A stretch of 64,000 nucleotides of DNA from positions 124,001 to 188,000 of the forward strand of contig CAKRDK010000001.1 of assembly GCA_934309475.1 (NCBI GenBank), given 5' to 3'. Source of the stretch: an uncultured Roseburia sp. Its GTDB lineage: Bacteria > Bacillota > Clostridia > Lachnospirales > Lachnospiraceae. The notes below the pieces were generated by a model. It was not told the origin of the DNA. It ran no database searches and saw only the letters and a list, made by a program, of their open reading frames with translations. The position numbers and the translations under genes are program-made. Positions 9,601 through 17,578 of the stretch are shown here, piece by piece. Positions within the stretch are counted from its first letter, which is position 1. Each line of letters opens with the position of its first letter.

Positions 9601-9770
9601 ACTGCTTCTGTAGCTGATTCCTCTATTTCCGTTTCTACTGCATCTGCCTCAATTTCTTCTGTTTCCTGTGTTAGGCTCTGTGCAAATACTGCATCTGCCG
9701 GTGCTGTCAAAAACATCAGAAATGACAGGCTGCATGCTAAAATTCTGGTTAAGAATCGTTTTCCTTTCAT
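6663..9770 (-). CDS. BspA-like secreted repeat protein 3 (largest, first in array)
   Basis: 1035 residues. A signal peptide (cleavage near VFA/QS, residue 31) is followed by a long acidic Glu/Thr/Asp-rich region to about residue 130, far longer than in the two paralogues, then 21 DUF285 repeats (DNA 7517-9167) that are much more diverged than those of proteins 1 and 2, then modules A-B-C (one B instead of two) ending LYAQWKKKK. The diversity of its repeats suggests it is the oldest member and the source of the array. ATG 9770 is 9 nt after GGAGG. It heads the putative three-gene operon behind an extended -10 promoter. The acidic stretch may act as a wall-spanning stalk (inference). Confidence 0.88.
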   Translation of the reverse strand: MKGKRFLTRILACSLSFLMFLTAPADAVFAQSLTQETEEIEADAVETEIEESATEAVPATEMPETEEAEEAMAEQDTKEADVEDETLSTETVVQDTEEVDVQEAIQDTDEQGTEDAMTEQDTETVESTEDLELQTASAVSGTDGALSWSISASGKLTISGKGNVGDATVRPWNTYREQIKTAVIKVTGITSADGLLSGCSNLTSVDLSGSDFSQCTNMAGMFGYCFNLKTISGIETLDTGNVTDMNGMFAYCRGIESLNLSKWNVKKLQDSVGMFEEATSLKTLNLKGWQADSLTEIGGMFENCEALKTVDVSGFDTSNVTDMYDVFRYCSELETIVGLSNWDTGNVTGMYMMFQRCEKLKAADVSKFNTSNVTGMMDMFEGCKSITTLDVRSFDTSNVTDMTSMFSHMEALTTLQMNTATFNTGKVTSMSGMFRNVKKLKSLDVSKFNTSNVTNMSEMFYGAETLKKLDVSHFDTSNVTDMSLMFADMPSLTSLDVTNFNTSKVTNMNGTFSVCSSLKTLDVSKFNTEKVTCMTIMFSDMSSLTALDISKFNTSNVTEANGMFRGCSKLTTLDVSKMKTSKMQDMATMFSDCSSLQSIDISTFDYSAVTSVWAMFLRCSNLKTIKLGKLNAPKLKDMSEMFADCTALKTVSCSSANTSAVTNMSYLFMQCNSLETVDLSWLNTSNVTDMKCMFSECHALKKLDLSKFNTAKVKDMDMMFANSNALKTLNLSFFDLSKLSSASAMLDGCLALQELDTPKKVSSNVSLPKTFYDSKGKSYTSLPKNVKSSMHLNVNKPVKYQVVFNGNKSTSGSMKNQSIKYGTGTKLTANAFKRKGYVFKGWNTKADGSGKDYADKADGSKLSKKNGSSVTLYAQWKKKNYTITYNLNNGTNAKENPAKYNIKTATITLKNPTRKGYTFKGWYTDSNYKNQIRQIKKGSTGNKTLYAKWSANKYTITFDANNKKATGKTKAITCKYGKKYTLTSNGFKRKGYTFKGWNTKKDGSGKTYKNKAQIKNLTSKSNGKVVLYAQWKKKK
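7517..9167 (-). repeat. Twenty-one diverged DUF285 repeats in BspA-like gene 3
   Basis: About 1.65 kb of units of 78 bp (some 81-84). Sequence varies between units, unlike the homogeneous arrays in genes 1 and 2; only the D..NVTDM..MF core recurs throughout. Confidence 0.88.
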
Positions 9771-9803
9771 ACTCGTTCTCCTCCGTTTTCATAAACTCAC
9801 TTT

Positions 9804-9812
9804 ATTATACCA
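9804..9812 (-). promoter_or_regulatory. Extended -10 promoter of the BspA-like operon
   Basis: Minus strand TGGTATAAT, a TGn-extended -10, 34 nt ahead of the first BspA-like start codon. No convincing -35 hexamer is present at 16-18 nt, as is common for extended -10 promoters. Confidence 0.55.
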
Positions 9813-9875
9813 CATTTGTTTAGGAAAATAGTTCCATTTCTTACCAAGAATATGCCATAATCACTTTTTTGTATC

Positions 9876-9920
9876 AAAAAAGAACATTCACAATCCACGC
9901 TGCGGTGACTGTAAATGTTC
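9876..9920 (-). terminator. Terminator after the pepD-to-rluA-type run
   Basis: Minus strand GAACATTTACAGTC ... GATTGTGAATGTTC (9882-9920) followed by TTTTTT (9876-9881). A long stem with a few mismatches, about 35 nt after the stop codon at 9955. Confidence 0.85.
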
Positions 9921-9954
9921 CCTTTCATTCTTCTGCGTTTTAACTTATTTTTTC

Positions 9955-10923
9955 TTACTTTCCACCAAGCACTTCCCGCACCCGCGAGAACTCCTGTCCT
10001 GGTTCTGCCACAATGATTTTCTCATCTGGGAATTCGATGCGGTACGCATGCAAAAGCTGGGATTCAATCTTGCATTTGCGGCGGAAGTAATGATTTACCT
10101 CTACATCTCCGTACTTTGTGTCCCCGATAATCGGATGACCGAGCGCGGCAAGATGCGCACGAATCTGATGGGAACGTCCGGTAATCAGGTGAACCTCTAA
10201 CTCCGTGTAACCCGGATAACATTTCACCGGACGATACTCTGTCTCGATTGGCTGTGCGTCGGCCATCTTTTCTTTTGAGATTCGGACTTCGTTTTTCGCC
10301 TCGTTTTTCACAAGATAGCCTTTCTGATAAGAGGAATCTTTTACCACGCCACGCACGATACAGCGGTAATATTTTCGAACGGAACGATCCTTTAAGACTT
10401 CTGCCATCTGCTGAAGACCGCGCAGTGTTTTCCCGGCAATCAAAAGTCCCGATGTGTTGCGGTCAAGACGGTTGCAGATAGACGGCCGGAACGTCTTAAA
10501 TTCCTCCTCCGTCAGTTCTCCCTTTTGAATCAGATAGGCAAGAATCAGTTCGTTTGCAGAGATATCTGCCGCTTCTGCTTTCTGGGAAAGAAGCCCCGAC
10601 GGTTTGTTGATGACAAGAATCTGCGCATCCTCATAGACGACTTCAAGTTTCGCGGTATCTAGCGCGCGGAGCAGTTCAAATTCATTCTGTGCCCTGCCGC
10701 CGTCCGTCGAAAATTTTTCAAATGTTTCATCGGATAAAAACAGCTTTACGGAATCGCCCTCCTTTAATTTTTCAGAGCCATCCGCTTTTTTGCCATTCAA
10801 AACTATATTTTTCTTTCGGAGCATCTTGTAGACAAAACTGCCCGATGCATTGCAAAGCAGCTTTTTTAGATACTTGTCAAAACGCTGCCCCGCATCATTT
10901 TTTTTGATTTCAAATTCACGCAT
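9955..10923 (-). CDS. RluA-family 23S rRNA pseudouridine synthase
   Basis: 322 residues. It isomerises specific uridines in 23S rRNA to pseudouridine. An N-terminal S4 RNA-binding domain (residues 1-70, [10 protein letters not shown]) precedes the synthase domain; [14 protein letters not shown] at about 160 is the RluA motif with the catalytic aspartate, and [16 protein letters not shown] near 255 is the conserved C-terminal motif. This layout fits RluC/RluD types; the exact target uridine cannot be told. The first residue of the family motif is Asn rather than His, which is seen in other members. It directly abuts the ygiQ stop codon and is the last gene of the run. Confidence 0.9.
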   Translation of the reverse strand: MREFEIKKNDAGQRFDKYLKKLLCNASGSFVYKMLRKKNIVLNGKKADGSEKLKEGDSVKLFLSDETFEKFSTDGGRAQNEFELLRALDTAKLEVVYEDAQILVINKPSGLLSQKAEAADISANELILAYLIQKGELTEEEFKTFRPSICNRLDRNTSGLLIAGKTLRGLQQMAEVLKDRSVRKYYRCIVRGVVKDSSYQKGYLVKNEAKNEVRISKEKMADAQPIETEYRPVKCYPGYTELEVHLITGRSHQIRAHLAALGHPIIGDTKYGDVEVNHYFRRKCKIESQLLHAYRIEFPDEKIIVAEPGQEFSRVREVLGGK

Positions 10924-12828
10924 TTATTTTTTCCCTGTTTTCTTTTTATGGACGTTTCGGATTGTCTTTTTCTTCACAATCTTTTTCTCCGTCTCTTTTT
11001 TCCCATTTGCATGATAAGAAGGTCTTCCATCGCGTCTCGGACGAATCAGGCACTTCTTATCGTAACCGATTAAATCCGTTCTGCCGGCTTTCGTCAGTGC
11101 CTCAAAGACAAGGTCGTAGTTTTTCGGGTTACGGTACTGAATCAGCGCACGCTGCATTGCCTTTTCATGTGGGTTCGTTGCAACATATACCGGCTGCATG
11201 TTACGCGGGTCCACCCCGGTGTAGTACATGCAGGTGGAAATCGTCGACGGAGTCGGATAAAAGTCCTGCACCTGCTCCGGCATATAGCCTAAATCACGCA
11301 GATATTCCGCTAATTCTACCGCTTCTTTTAAGGTAGAACCCGGATGGGACGACATGAGATAAGGAACGAGATACTGCTCTTTTCCAATCTGGCGGTTCAT
11401 ATCCTTGTATGCTTTTACAAAACTATTGTAAACTTCGACACTCGGCTTTCCAAGCTTTTCTAATACAACATTGGAAATATGTTCCGGTGCCACCTTAAGT
11501 TGTCCGCTGACATGATGCTCACAGAGTTCCCGCAAAAAGGTGCGGTCTTTATCATACATCAAATAATCAAAACGGATACCGGAACGGATAAATACTTTTT
11601 TTACATTCGGAAGTTCCCGCAGTTTTCGCAAAAGTTTCAAATAATCGGTGTGGTCAACCTTAAGATTTTTACATGGCTTCGGGAAAAGGCACTGCTTGTT
11701 CGGGCAGACACCTTTTGTCATCTGTTTGTCGCAGGCCGGTGCCCTGAAATTGGCAGTCGGACCGCCGACATCATGAATATATCCTTTGAAGTCCGGCTCC
11801 CAGACCATCTGATTTGCCTCTGCAAGAATGGACTCATGGCTTCTCGTCTGGATGATTCTTCCCTGATGGAAGGTCAACGCACAGAAACTGCATCCGCCGT
11901 AGCAGCCACGGTTGCTGACCAGACTGAATTTCACCTCTAAGATGGCAGGCACTCCGCCCGCTTCCTCATACATTGGGTGATAGGTTCTCATATACGGCAG
12001 TGCATATACCTGATCCATTTCACTCTGCGTGAGCGGTTTTGACGGTGGATTCTGAACTACAAACATCTTACCATCGTAAGTCTCAAAAAGGCGTTTTGCC
12101 ACAAACGGGTCGGTGTTGCAATACTGGACATAAAAACTTCTCGCATATTCTTTTTTATCTGCAAGAAGGCTCTCATACGCCGGAAGTTCGATTGCGTCAT
12201 AGATGTCTTCTTTTTTTCTTGTCTTATAGACGGTTCCGTCAATAAAGGTTATATCACTGATGGCAATTCCACTCGCAAGGGCATCGGCAATCTCCACAAT
12301 ACTGTGCTCGCCCATTCCATAAGAGATAATATCTGCGCCGGAATCTAATAAAATAGAACGTTTTAACTTGTTCGACCAATAATCATAATGTGCAAGCCTG
12401 CGCAGACTCGCTTCAATTCCACCGATAATAATCGGTGTATGTTTGTAGGTCTGTCGTATCAGATTACAGTACACAACGGTTGCATAATCCGGTCTTTTTC
12501 CCATGACACCGCCCGGTGTAAAAGCATCCGTTGCACGGCGTTTCTTCGAGACAGAATAATGGTTCACCATAGAATCCATGTTTCCGGCAGAAACTAAGAA
12601 TCCAAGACGCGGTTCCCCTAACACGGAGATGGAATCCTTATTCTTCCAGTCCGGCTGTGCGATAATGCCAACCGTATATCCGTGCGCCTGCAGCAGTCTT
12701 GATATGATGGCATGTCCAAAAGACGGATGATCCACATAAGCATCCCCACACACATACACAAAATCTAACTGTTCTATTCCCTCTCGCTTCATATCTTCCC
12801 GGCTGACCGGTAAAAATCCTGTACTCAT
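10924..12828 (-). CDS. YgiQ family radical SAM protein
   Basis: 634 residues. An uncharacterised radical SAM enzyme of the YgiQ family. Seen: an N-terminal B12-binding-like region (residues 1-200), then the cluster-binding [10 protein letters not shown] near residue 315 (CxxxCxxC), and further cysteines ([12 protein letters not shown] near 390) typical of the family, with a basic Lys-rich tail ([15 protein letters not shown]). The substrate is unknown. The start [13 protein letters not shown] at 12828 matches the family N-terminus. It is co-directional with the pseudouridine synthases around it, so a link to RNA modification is possible but only by context. Confidence 0.9.
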   Translation of the reverse strand: MSTGFLPVSREDMKREGIEQLDFVYVCGDAYVDHPSFGHAIISRLLQAHGYTVGIIAQPDWKNKDSISVLGEPRLGFLVSAGNMDSMVNHYSVSKKRRATDAFTPGGVMGKRPDYATVVYCNLIRQTYKHTPIIIGGIEASLRRLAHYDYWSNKLKRSILLDSGADIISYGMGEHSIVEIADALASGIAISDITFIDGTVYKTRKKEDIYDAIELPAYESLLADKKEYARSFYVQYCNTDPFVAKRLFETYDGKMFVVQNPPSKPLTQSEMDQVYALPYMRTYHPMYEEAGGVPAILEVKFSLVSNRGCYGGCSFCALTFHQGRIIQTRSHESILAEANQMVWEPDFKGYIHDVGGPTANFRAPACDKQMTKGVCPNKQCLFPKPCKNLKVDHTDYLKLLRKLRELPNVKKVFIRSGIRFDYLMYDKDRTFLRELCEHHVSGQLKVAPEHISNVVLEKLGKPSVEVYNSFVKAYKDMNRQIGKEQYLVPYLMSSHPGSTLKEAVELAEYLRDLGYMPEQVQDFYPTPSTISTCMYYTGVDPRNMQPVYVATNPHEKAMQRALIQYRNPKNYDLVFEALTKAGRTDLIGYDKKCLIRPRRDGRPSYHANGKKETEKKIVKKKTIRNVHKKKTGKK

Positions 12829-12847
12829 TCTTTTTCCTATGTCCTTT

Positions 12848-13513
12848 CTACGACACCTTTCTGATTGCTTCTAAAATTTCTCTGTAATCGCTGATATAGT
12901 AATCCGCGCTTTCCTTTTTCTGCGCATCCTGATCTTTCGAATACTCATCATAGACGGCACAGACCTCCATGCCTGCATTTTTCCCGGCTTCAATGCCTTT
13001 TACAATATCCTCAAATACCAGACAGTCTTCTGGTGCTGCGCCGATTTGTCTGGCAGCCTCTAAATAGACATCCGGGAAAGGTTTTCCCTTGTTGACCGAA
13101 CAGGATGTCACAATGCTTGAAAAATATCGTTCAAAATGATACGCACTTCCGACCGCCTGGATAAGCTCCATGGAATTTGAGGATGCAATTGCCATTTTAT
13201 AGCCATGCTCAAGCAGATAATCTAAGAATTCTCCGGCGCCCGGTTTTAACGGAACGGTATGTAAATATTTATCTTTTGCCATTTCATTCCAGATTGCTTT
13301 CAGTTCCTCGACAGATTCTTCTAACGGAAATGTCTCTTTAAAATACTGTGCTGTCTCCGTGAAGCTCATGCCCTCAATTTTCTCCTGCAAATCTTCCGGA
13401 AATGTGATTCCTCTGCTTCCTAAAAATTCAATATCAATATCACGCCACATCCACATGGAATCGACAAGCGTTCCATCTAAATCAAAAATAACTGCCTTTT
13501 TATCCGTTAACAT
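12848..13513 (-). CDS. HAD-superfamily phosphatase (beta-phosphoglucomutase-like subfamily)
   Basis: 221 residues from ATG 13513, chosen because GGAGGAATGT lies just upstream; an extra ten upstream codons (to 13543) lack a ribosome site. HAD motifs seen: DLDGTLVDS (nucleophile Asp near residue 11), SSNS (motif II), NKGKPFPD (motif III lysine) and [15 protein letters not shown] (motif IV). An alpha-helical cap follows motif I, placing it with subfamily I phosphatases and mutases acting on small phosphorylated sugars. The substrate cannot be predicted. It is sandwiched between rsuA-type and ygiQ genes in the same direction. Confidence 0.85.
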   Translation of the reverse strand: MLTDKKAVIFDLDGTLVDSMWMWRDIDIEFLGSRGITFPEDLQEKIEGMSFTETAQYFKETFPLEESVEELKAIWNEMAKDKYLHTVPLKPGAGEFLDYLLEHGYKMAIASSNSMELIQAVGSAYHFERYFSSIVTSCSVNKGKPFPDVYLEAARQIGAAPEDCLVFEDIVKGIEAGKNAGMEVCAVYDEYSKDQDAQKKESADYYISDYREILEAIRKVS

Positions 13514-13524
13514 ACATTCCTCCG

Positions 13525-14253
13525 TTATCTTTCCTTCGTACATCCAGTTGCATTCTGTAGTTGTATAAGTTCTTCCTCTTTCAGCGGGCGAAACGCACCC
13601 TTGGCTAAATCCTCCGGCAGCGTAAGGGGTCCCATCTTAAGCCGTTTCAGATACACGACTTCTTTTCCCACGGCATGAAACATTCGTTTTACCTGATGGA
13701 ACTTTCCTTCCGTTATCGTTACATAGACCTCCGACTCCTCTCCTGCCGAAAGAATCTCTAAGTCTGCCGGCTTTGCAGGCTCATCTTCTCCAATGTCAAC
13801 TCCTTTTTCAAAAAGGTTTGCATCGTCTTCTGTGACTTCTCCGGCAATCTTTGCATAGTAAGTCTTTGGCACATGCTTCACCGGGCTTAACAGTTCATGC
13901 GCCATCTGTCCGTCATTTGTGATAAGAAGCAGCCCTTCCGTATCAAGGTCAAGACGTCCGACCGGAAATAAATCCTTTCTCGTGGTATCTTTCAAATAAT
14001 CCATGACCGTTGTATGGGTACGGTCCTCTGTTGCCGTCACACAGCCTGCCGGTTTATGAAACAGATAATATTCATACTTCTGATACACAAGCTGTGTTCC
14101 CTGATAACTTACAACATCCGATAATTCATCTATCTTTTGTTCTGGTTTCGTGGCAGTCCCGCCATTTACCTGAATCTTTTTTGCTTTTATCAGTTTTTTT
14201 ACTTCAGAGCGTGTTCCAACGCCAAGTTCTGTCAAAAATTTATCCAAACGCAT
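13525..14253 (-). CDS. RsuA/RluB-family pseudouridine synthase
   Basis: 242 residues; converts a uridine of rRNA to pseudouridine, most likely U516-equivalent of 16S rRNA if it is a true RsuA. An N-terminal S4 domain (MRLDKFLTELGVGTRSEVKKL) precedes the synthase fold with the phrase FHKPAGCVTATED (RsuA-type KP-G motif) and GRLDLDTEGLLLITNDG carrying the catalytic Asp near residue 103. The short length favours RsuA over RluB. It stops 11 nt before the HAD phosphatase start. Confidence 0.88.
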   Translation of the reverse strand: MRLDKFLTELGVGTRSEVKKLIKAKKIQVNGGTATKPEQKIDELSDVVSYQGTQLVYQKYEYYLFHKPAGCVTATEDRTHTTVMDYLKDTTRKDLFPVGRLDLDTEGLLLITNDGQMAHELLSPVKHVPKTYYAKIAGEVTEDDANLFEKGVDIGEDEPAKPADLEILSAGEESEVYVTITEGKFHQVKRMFHAVGKEVVYLKRLKMGPLTLPEDLAKGAFRPLKEEELIQLQNATGCTKER

Positions 14254-14266
14254 TTTTTATCCTTTA

Positions 14267-15145
14267 CTAATACCAACGTTTTACAATATCGCTGTCCTGT
14301 GCTAGCATTGCCAGTACCGGATACGAATTGACGCTGTATTCTACACCATCTATTGTGACATAGATGCCAAAATGCAGGTGAACATCAAAATTTCCGGTTG
14401 TCCCCTCTATCTCACTGTAGCCGGTGTCTCCCATAAATCCTAAACATTGTCCGGCGCCTACCTGTTCGCCCACGATAAAATCCTTTGCATATTCCGCCAG
14501 ATGGGCATAATAAAAATAACCACCCGATGGTGATCGGACTCCAATCCGGTAACCGCCCAGTGGTAACCAGCCTATCTTTTCTACCACACCTTCCGACATA
14601 CTGTAAACCGGATAGATGCCGCGTTCATTGACCGATGCCATAATATCCGTTCCCTCGTGCCCACGCTCACCGCCATACGTTCTGCTCTGCATCCAACTGT
14701 TTGCAAAGGAAACCGTTGCATTAGGCATTGCTTCCACAGCACCGACTGGAAAACAAACGGCATCCATCCAGACTGCCTGAACTGCCTGCTCTATTTTTTC
14801 AAAATCTTCTGTCTGATATTGGCGGGCAAAAGAAATCTGTTCCAATGCCCGCTCATTTATTTCCGGTGTCTCATCCGTTTTGATTAGAAAATCAAAATTG
14901 TTCTCTTCTGAATAATACATGGTTAACAATTCGCAGAAGTCCTTCTTTTGATTGTCAACTGTTTTCATTAATTGGTTTACCTCTTCTGCCGAGATTTCCT
15001 GATTGCGAAAATTCGAAAATGCAGTCTCATAGCAGAACGAGTTCTGTTGCTCTAACCTTTGCCCGATTGCCTCTAATACAAAAACATTGTAGCAGACGCA
15101 GGTGCAAAACAGCAGAATCCAACTGAGCGGATGAAGTTTTACCAT
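14267..15145 (-). CDS. M23 (LytM/peptidoglycan endopeptidase) family protein, membrane anchored
   Basis: 292 residues. A predicted extracytoplasmic zinc peptidase that cuts peptidoglycan cross-bridges. An N-terminal hydrophobic segment (residues 7-26) looks like a signal anchor; residues 30-130 are helical and charged; the M23 domain follows with metal ligands H163xxxD167 (HEGTDIMA) and the HLHFG motif (His256/His258), plus His215. All the expected residues are present, so it may be active, unlike degenerate SpoIIQ-type members. It starts right at the pepD stop codon, suggesting translational coupling. Confidence 0.85.
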   Translation of the reverse strand: MVKLHPLSWILLFCTCVCYNVFVLEAIGQRLEQQNSFCYETAFSNFRNQEISAEEVNQLMKTVDNQKKDFCELLTMYYSEENNFDFLIKTDETPEINERALEQISFARQYQTEDFEKIEQAVQAVWMDAVCFPVGAVEAMPNATVSFANSWMQSRTYGGERGHEGTDIMASVNERGIYPVYSMSEGVVEKIGWLPLGGYRIGVRSPSGGYFYYAHLAEYAKDFIVGEQVGAGQCLGFMGDTGYSEIEGTTGNFDVHLHFGIYVTIDGVEYSVNSYPVLAMLAQDSDIVKRWY

Positions 15146-16594
15146 TTATTTTGCTCTTTCTAAGAAGGTTACTAAGAGATTCCATACACGTTCTGTAGAA
15201 GAAATGCTAAGTCTCTCCTGTGGTGTATGAATGTCAAAGTTATCCGGTCCAAAGGAAATGCAGTCTAGATCTGCAATTTTTCCGGAAAGGATACCACATT
15301 CAAGTCCGGCATGAATTGCCTCGAATACAGGTTCTTCTTTGTATAATTCACGATAGACGTCACTCATAAGCTCGCGGAGTGAAGATTCTGCTTTATACTC
15401 CCATGCAGGGTAATCGCCGCTTGCTTCCATCTCACCGCCTAAGAACTCTGTTAAGTCTGTCAATTTGTGGTATAAATCCTCTTTTCTGCTGGAAACACTG
15501 CTTCGGATGGAATGTGTAACAGAGAATTCCTCTGTACCTAATACCATGATTCCGGCATTCAAAGATGTCTCAACCAGTCCCGGCATAACCGTACTCATAT
15601 GCTGTACGCCGTTTGGCATATTTCTTAAATAGAATAAGACTCTTGTCAAGGAAGCGTAATCTAAGATAGAAACTGTCTTTTCGCCGAGTGCTTCTTTTTC
15701 GAGGACAAGTCCATTATCTGTGTTCTGGTATTCTTTCTGTAAAATACCTGTGATTTCTGCTACGGTTTCCTCAAATGCTGCCACTTCCTCTACCGGAACA
15801 AGAACACTCATCTTCACTTCACGAGGAATCGCATTATCTTTTAAACCACCGGCTAAAGTGCTCACGCCAAGTGTGACACGGTCTGCTAAATATTTTAAAA
15901 CACGCCCGGATAACACAACCGCACTGGCACGCTCCTTGTCAATCTCGCTTCCGGAATGGCCGCCGACTAATCCTGTCAATGTCAGTTCGAATGCCTGACC
16001 GCTCTGCTCCATATAGGAAACCGGAATTTTAGACTCGGCTGTCATACCGCCTGCACAGCTTGTCAGGAAGTGTCCCTCTACATCAGAATCAATATTTAAC
16101 ATTTTCTTTCCCTTTAACATAGAAAGGTCAATCACTTCCGCACCGAGCATGCCAATCTCTTCATCCACCGTGATTACAACTTCCAGACGTGGATGTGAAA
16201 TCTCCGGGCTGTCTAAAATAGCAAGGGCATATGCAACTGCGATTCCGTCGTCACCGCCTAATGTTGTACCGCGTGCCTTTAAAAAGTCACCGTCAACATA
16301 GAGGTCTAAACCGTCCTTTTCAAAGTCAATGTCAACATTGTTTTCTTTTTCACAAACCATATCCATGTGTCCCTGGATAATCAAAGGATCTGCATTCTCA
16401 TAACCTTCTGATGCTTTCTGAATCATCACAATATTATTCGCATCATCCTGGTAATATTCCAGTTCATGTTCTTTTGCGAACGATACCAGATAGTCACTGA
16501 TTGCTTTTGTATTGCGGGAGCCGTGTGGAATCGCACAAATCTCCTCAAAAAAATGGAATACTTTTGCTGGTTTTAAATTCTCTAATTTACTCAT
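15146..16594 (-). CDS. pepD: Aminoacyl-histidine dipeptidase (M20C, PepD)
   Basis: 482 residues. A cytosolic zinc dipeptidase that hydrolyses X-His dipeptides such as carnosine and other dipeptides. M20 motifs: GHMDMVCE (His76, Asp78), GGDDGIAVAYALAI (bridging Asp near 116), DEEIGMLGAE (catalytic Glu145/metal Glu146), and a C-terminal HAGLECG with a metal histidine. Length is normal for the family. ATG 16594 follows AGGAGGCATCT. It is the first gene of the minus-strand run down to 9955; its likely promoter lies within the divergent ylbJ-like gene. Confidence 0.93.
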   Translation of the reverse strand: MSKLENLKPAKVFHFFEEICAIPHGSRNTKAISDYLVSFAKEHELEYYQDDANNIVMIQKASEGYENADPLIIQGHMDMVCEKENNVDIDFEKDGLDLYVDGDFLKARGTTLGGDDGIAVAYALAILDSPEISHPRLEVVITVDEEIGMLGAEVIDLSMLKGKKMLNIDSDVEGHFLTSCAGGMTAESKIPVSYMEQSGQAFELTLTGLVGGHSGSEIDKERASAVVLSGRVLKYLADRVTLGVSTLAGGLKDNAIPREVKMSVLVPVEEVAAFEETVAEITGILQKEYQNTDNGLVLEKEALGEKTVSILDYASLTRVLFYLRNMPNGVQHMSTVMPGLVETSLNAGIMVLGTEEFSVTHSIRSSVSSRKEDLYHKLTDLTEFLGGEMEASGDYPAWEYKAESSLRELMSDVYRELYKEEPVFEAIHAGLECGILSGKIADLDCISFGPDNFDIHTPQERLSISSTERVWNLLVTFLERAK

Positions 16595-16619
16595 AGATGC
16601 CTCCTGAAATTCATATAGT
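16591..16619 (+). promoter_or_regulatory. Sigma-E-like promoter of the ylbJ-like gene
   Basis: TCATAGA (16591-16597), 14 nt, CATATAGT (16612-16619). The -10 matches the B. subtilis sigma-E CATANANT form. The expected start site, about 7 nt on, coincides with the ATG at 16625, and no Shine-Dalgarno sequence is present, so the transcript may be leaderless. The -35 overlaps the pepD start codon on the other strand. Confidence 0.45.
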
Positions 16620-16624
16620 GTAGC

Positions 16625-17578
16625 ATGAAGAAAAAAATTATTTTCCTGCCATTTATCATTCTTATCGTTTATATTTTAGTATGCCCGGTGGACGCTGTCA
16701 ATGCAGCAGCCTCCGGATTAATGCTCTGGTATCAAAAAATTCTGCCGACATTGCTGCCTTTTTCTATTCTGTCGTGCATTTTGATTGACTCGAATTACCT
16801 TACACACATCACGCGCTGCCTTTATCCGCTCACGCGGTGGATTTTGCCAACAAGCCAAAACGGTTCCTTTGCCTTCCTGTCAGGATTCCTGTTCGGTTTC
16901 CCGATGGGAAGTAAAAACAGTGCCCTGTTATATCAGAGTGGAAAAATTTCACAAAAAGAAGCAGAATACCTCGCCGTCGTCTGCAACAATATCAGTCCTG
17001 TTTTTGTCGGAAGCTTTGTCATCATGCAGCAGCTTCATGCCCCAAAACTTCTGCTTCCGGCTTATCTCTTCCTCTACTTTCCGCCTATCCTGTTAGGAAA
17101 TGTCCTGTTCCGTCTGCCCTCTTTCAAAGCAGAACAGAAAAACTGGAGAAATTCCCAGAAAATGCCGGCATCAGGATTTCAAATGAACTTTAAAATCATC
17201 GATACCGGCATTATGAACGGATTTGAAACGTTAACCAAACTAGGTGGTTATATTATGCTATTCTCCATGTTTGCTTCCATCTGTAAAGGAATCCGGCTGC
17301 CATCCTCTGTATACAGTATTCTTGTCGGATTGATAGAACTTACAAACGGAATCGCATCCTTAAACCCTGACACGATGCATCCAGCATTTTGCTATGTTAC
17401 CGCGTTAAGCGTTACCGCTTTCGGCGGTCTCAGTGGCCTTGCCCAGACTTTTTCCATGACAAAAGAGTGTTCTTTTTCCAAAAAAAGATACCTCTGTTAC
17501 CGCGTGCTTCTTACCCTTATGACCGGGCTGTCTGCCTGCGCCTACTGTCTGCTGATGCCTACATCATATCTGCGTTGA
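16625..17578 (+). CDS. ylbJ: YlbJ-like sporulation integral membrane protein
   Basis: 317 residues with about eight hydrophobic segments and the nucleoside-recognition (Gate) domain features: FLSGFLFGFPMGSKNSALLYQ near 80-100 and a second GGLSGLAQTFS near 275. Member of the YlbJ/SpoVV family of mother-cell membrane proteins needed for late spore development (in B. subtilis SpoVV moves dipicolinate to the forespore). It follows the rsmD-coaD-ylbJ neighbourhood of Bacillus but faces the other way. A sigma-E-like promoter lies just ahead. Its 3' end overlaps the convergent coiled-coil gene by 20 bp. It is shorter than Bacillus YlbJ (about 400 residues). Confidence 0.75.
   Translation: MKKKIIFLPFIILIVYILVCPVDAVNAAASGLMLWYQKILPTLLPFSILSCILIDSNYLTHITRCLYPLTRWILPTSQNGSFAFLSGFLFGFPMGSKNSALLYQSGKISQKEAEYLAVVCNNISPVFVGSFVIMQQLHAPKLLLPAYLFLYFPPILLGNVLFRLPSFKAEQKNWRNSQKMPASGFQMNFKIIDTGIMNGFETLTKLGGYIMLFSMFASICKGIRLPSSVYSILVGLIELTNGIASLNPDTMHPAFCYVTALSVTAFGGLSGLAQTFSMTKECSFSKKRYLCYRVLLTLMTGLSACAYCLLMPTSYLR
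16673..16701 (-). promoter_or_regulatory. Probable pepD promoter inside the divergent ylbJ-like gene
   Basis: Minus strand TTGACA (16696-16701), 17 nt, TAAAAT (16673-16678), about 70 nt ahead of pepD ATG. It lies within codons 17-26 of the ylbJ-like gene, so the two divergent transcription units overlap at their 5' ends. Confidence 0.55.
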
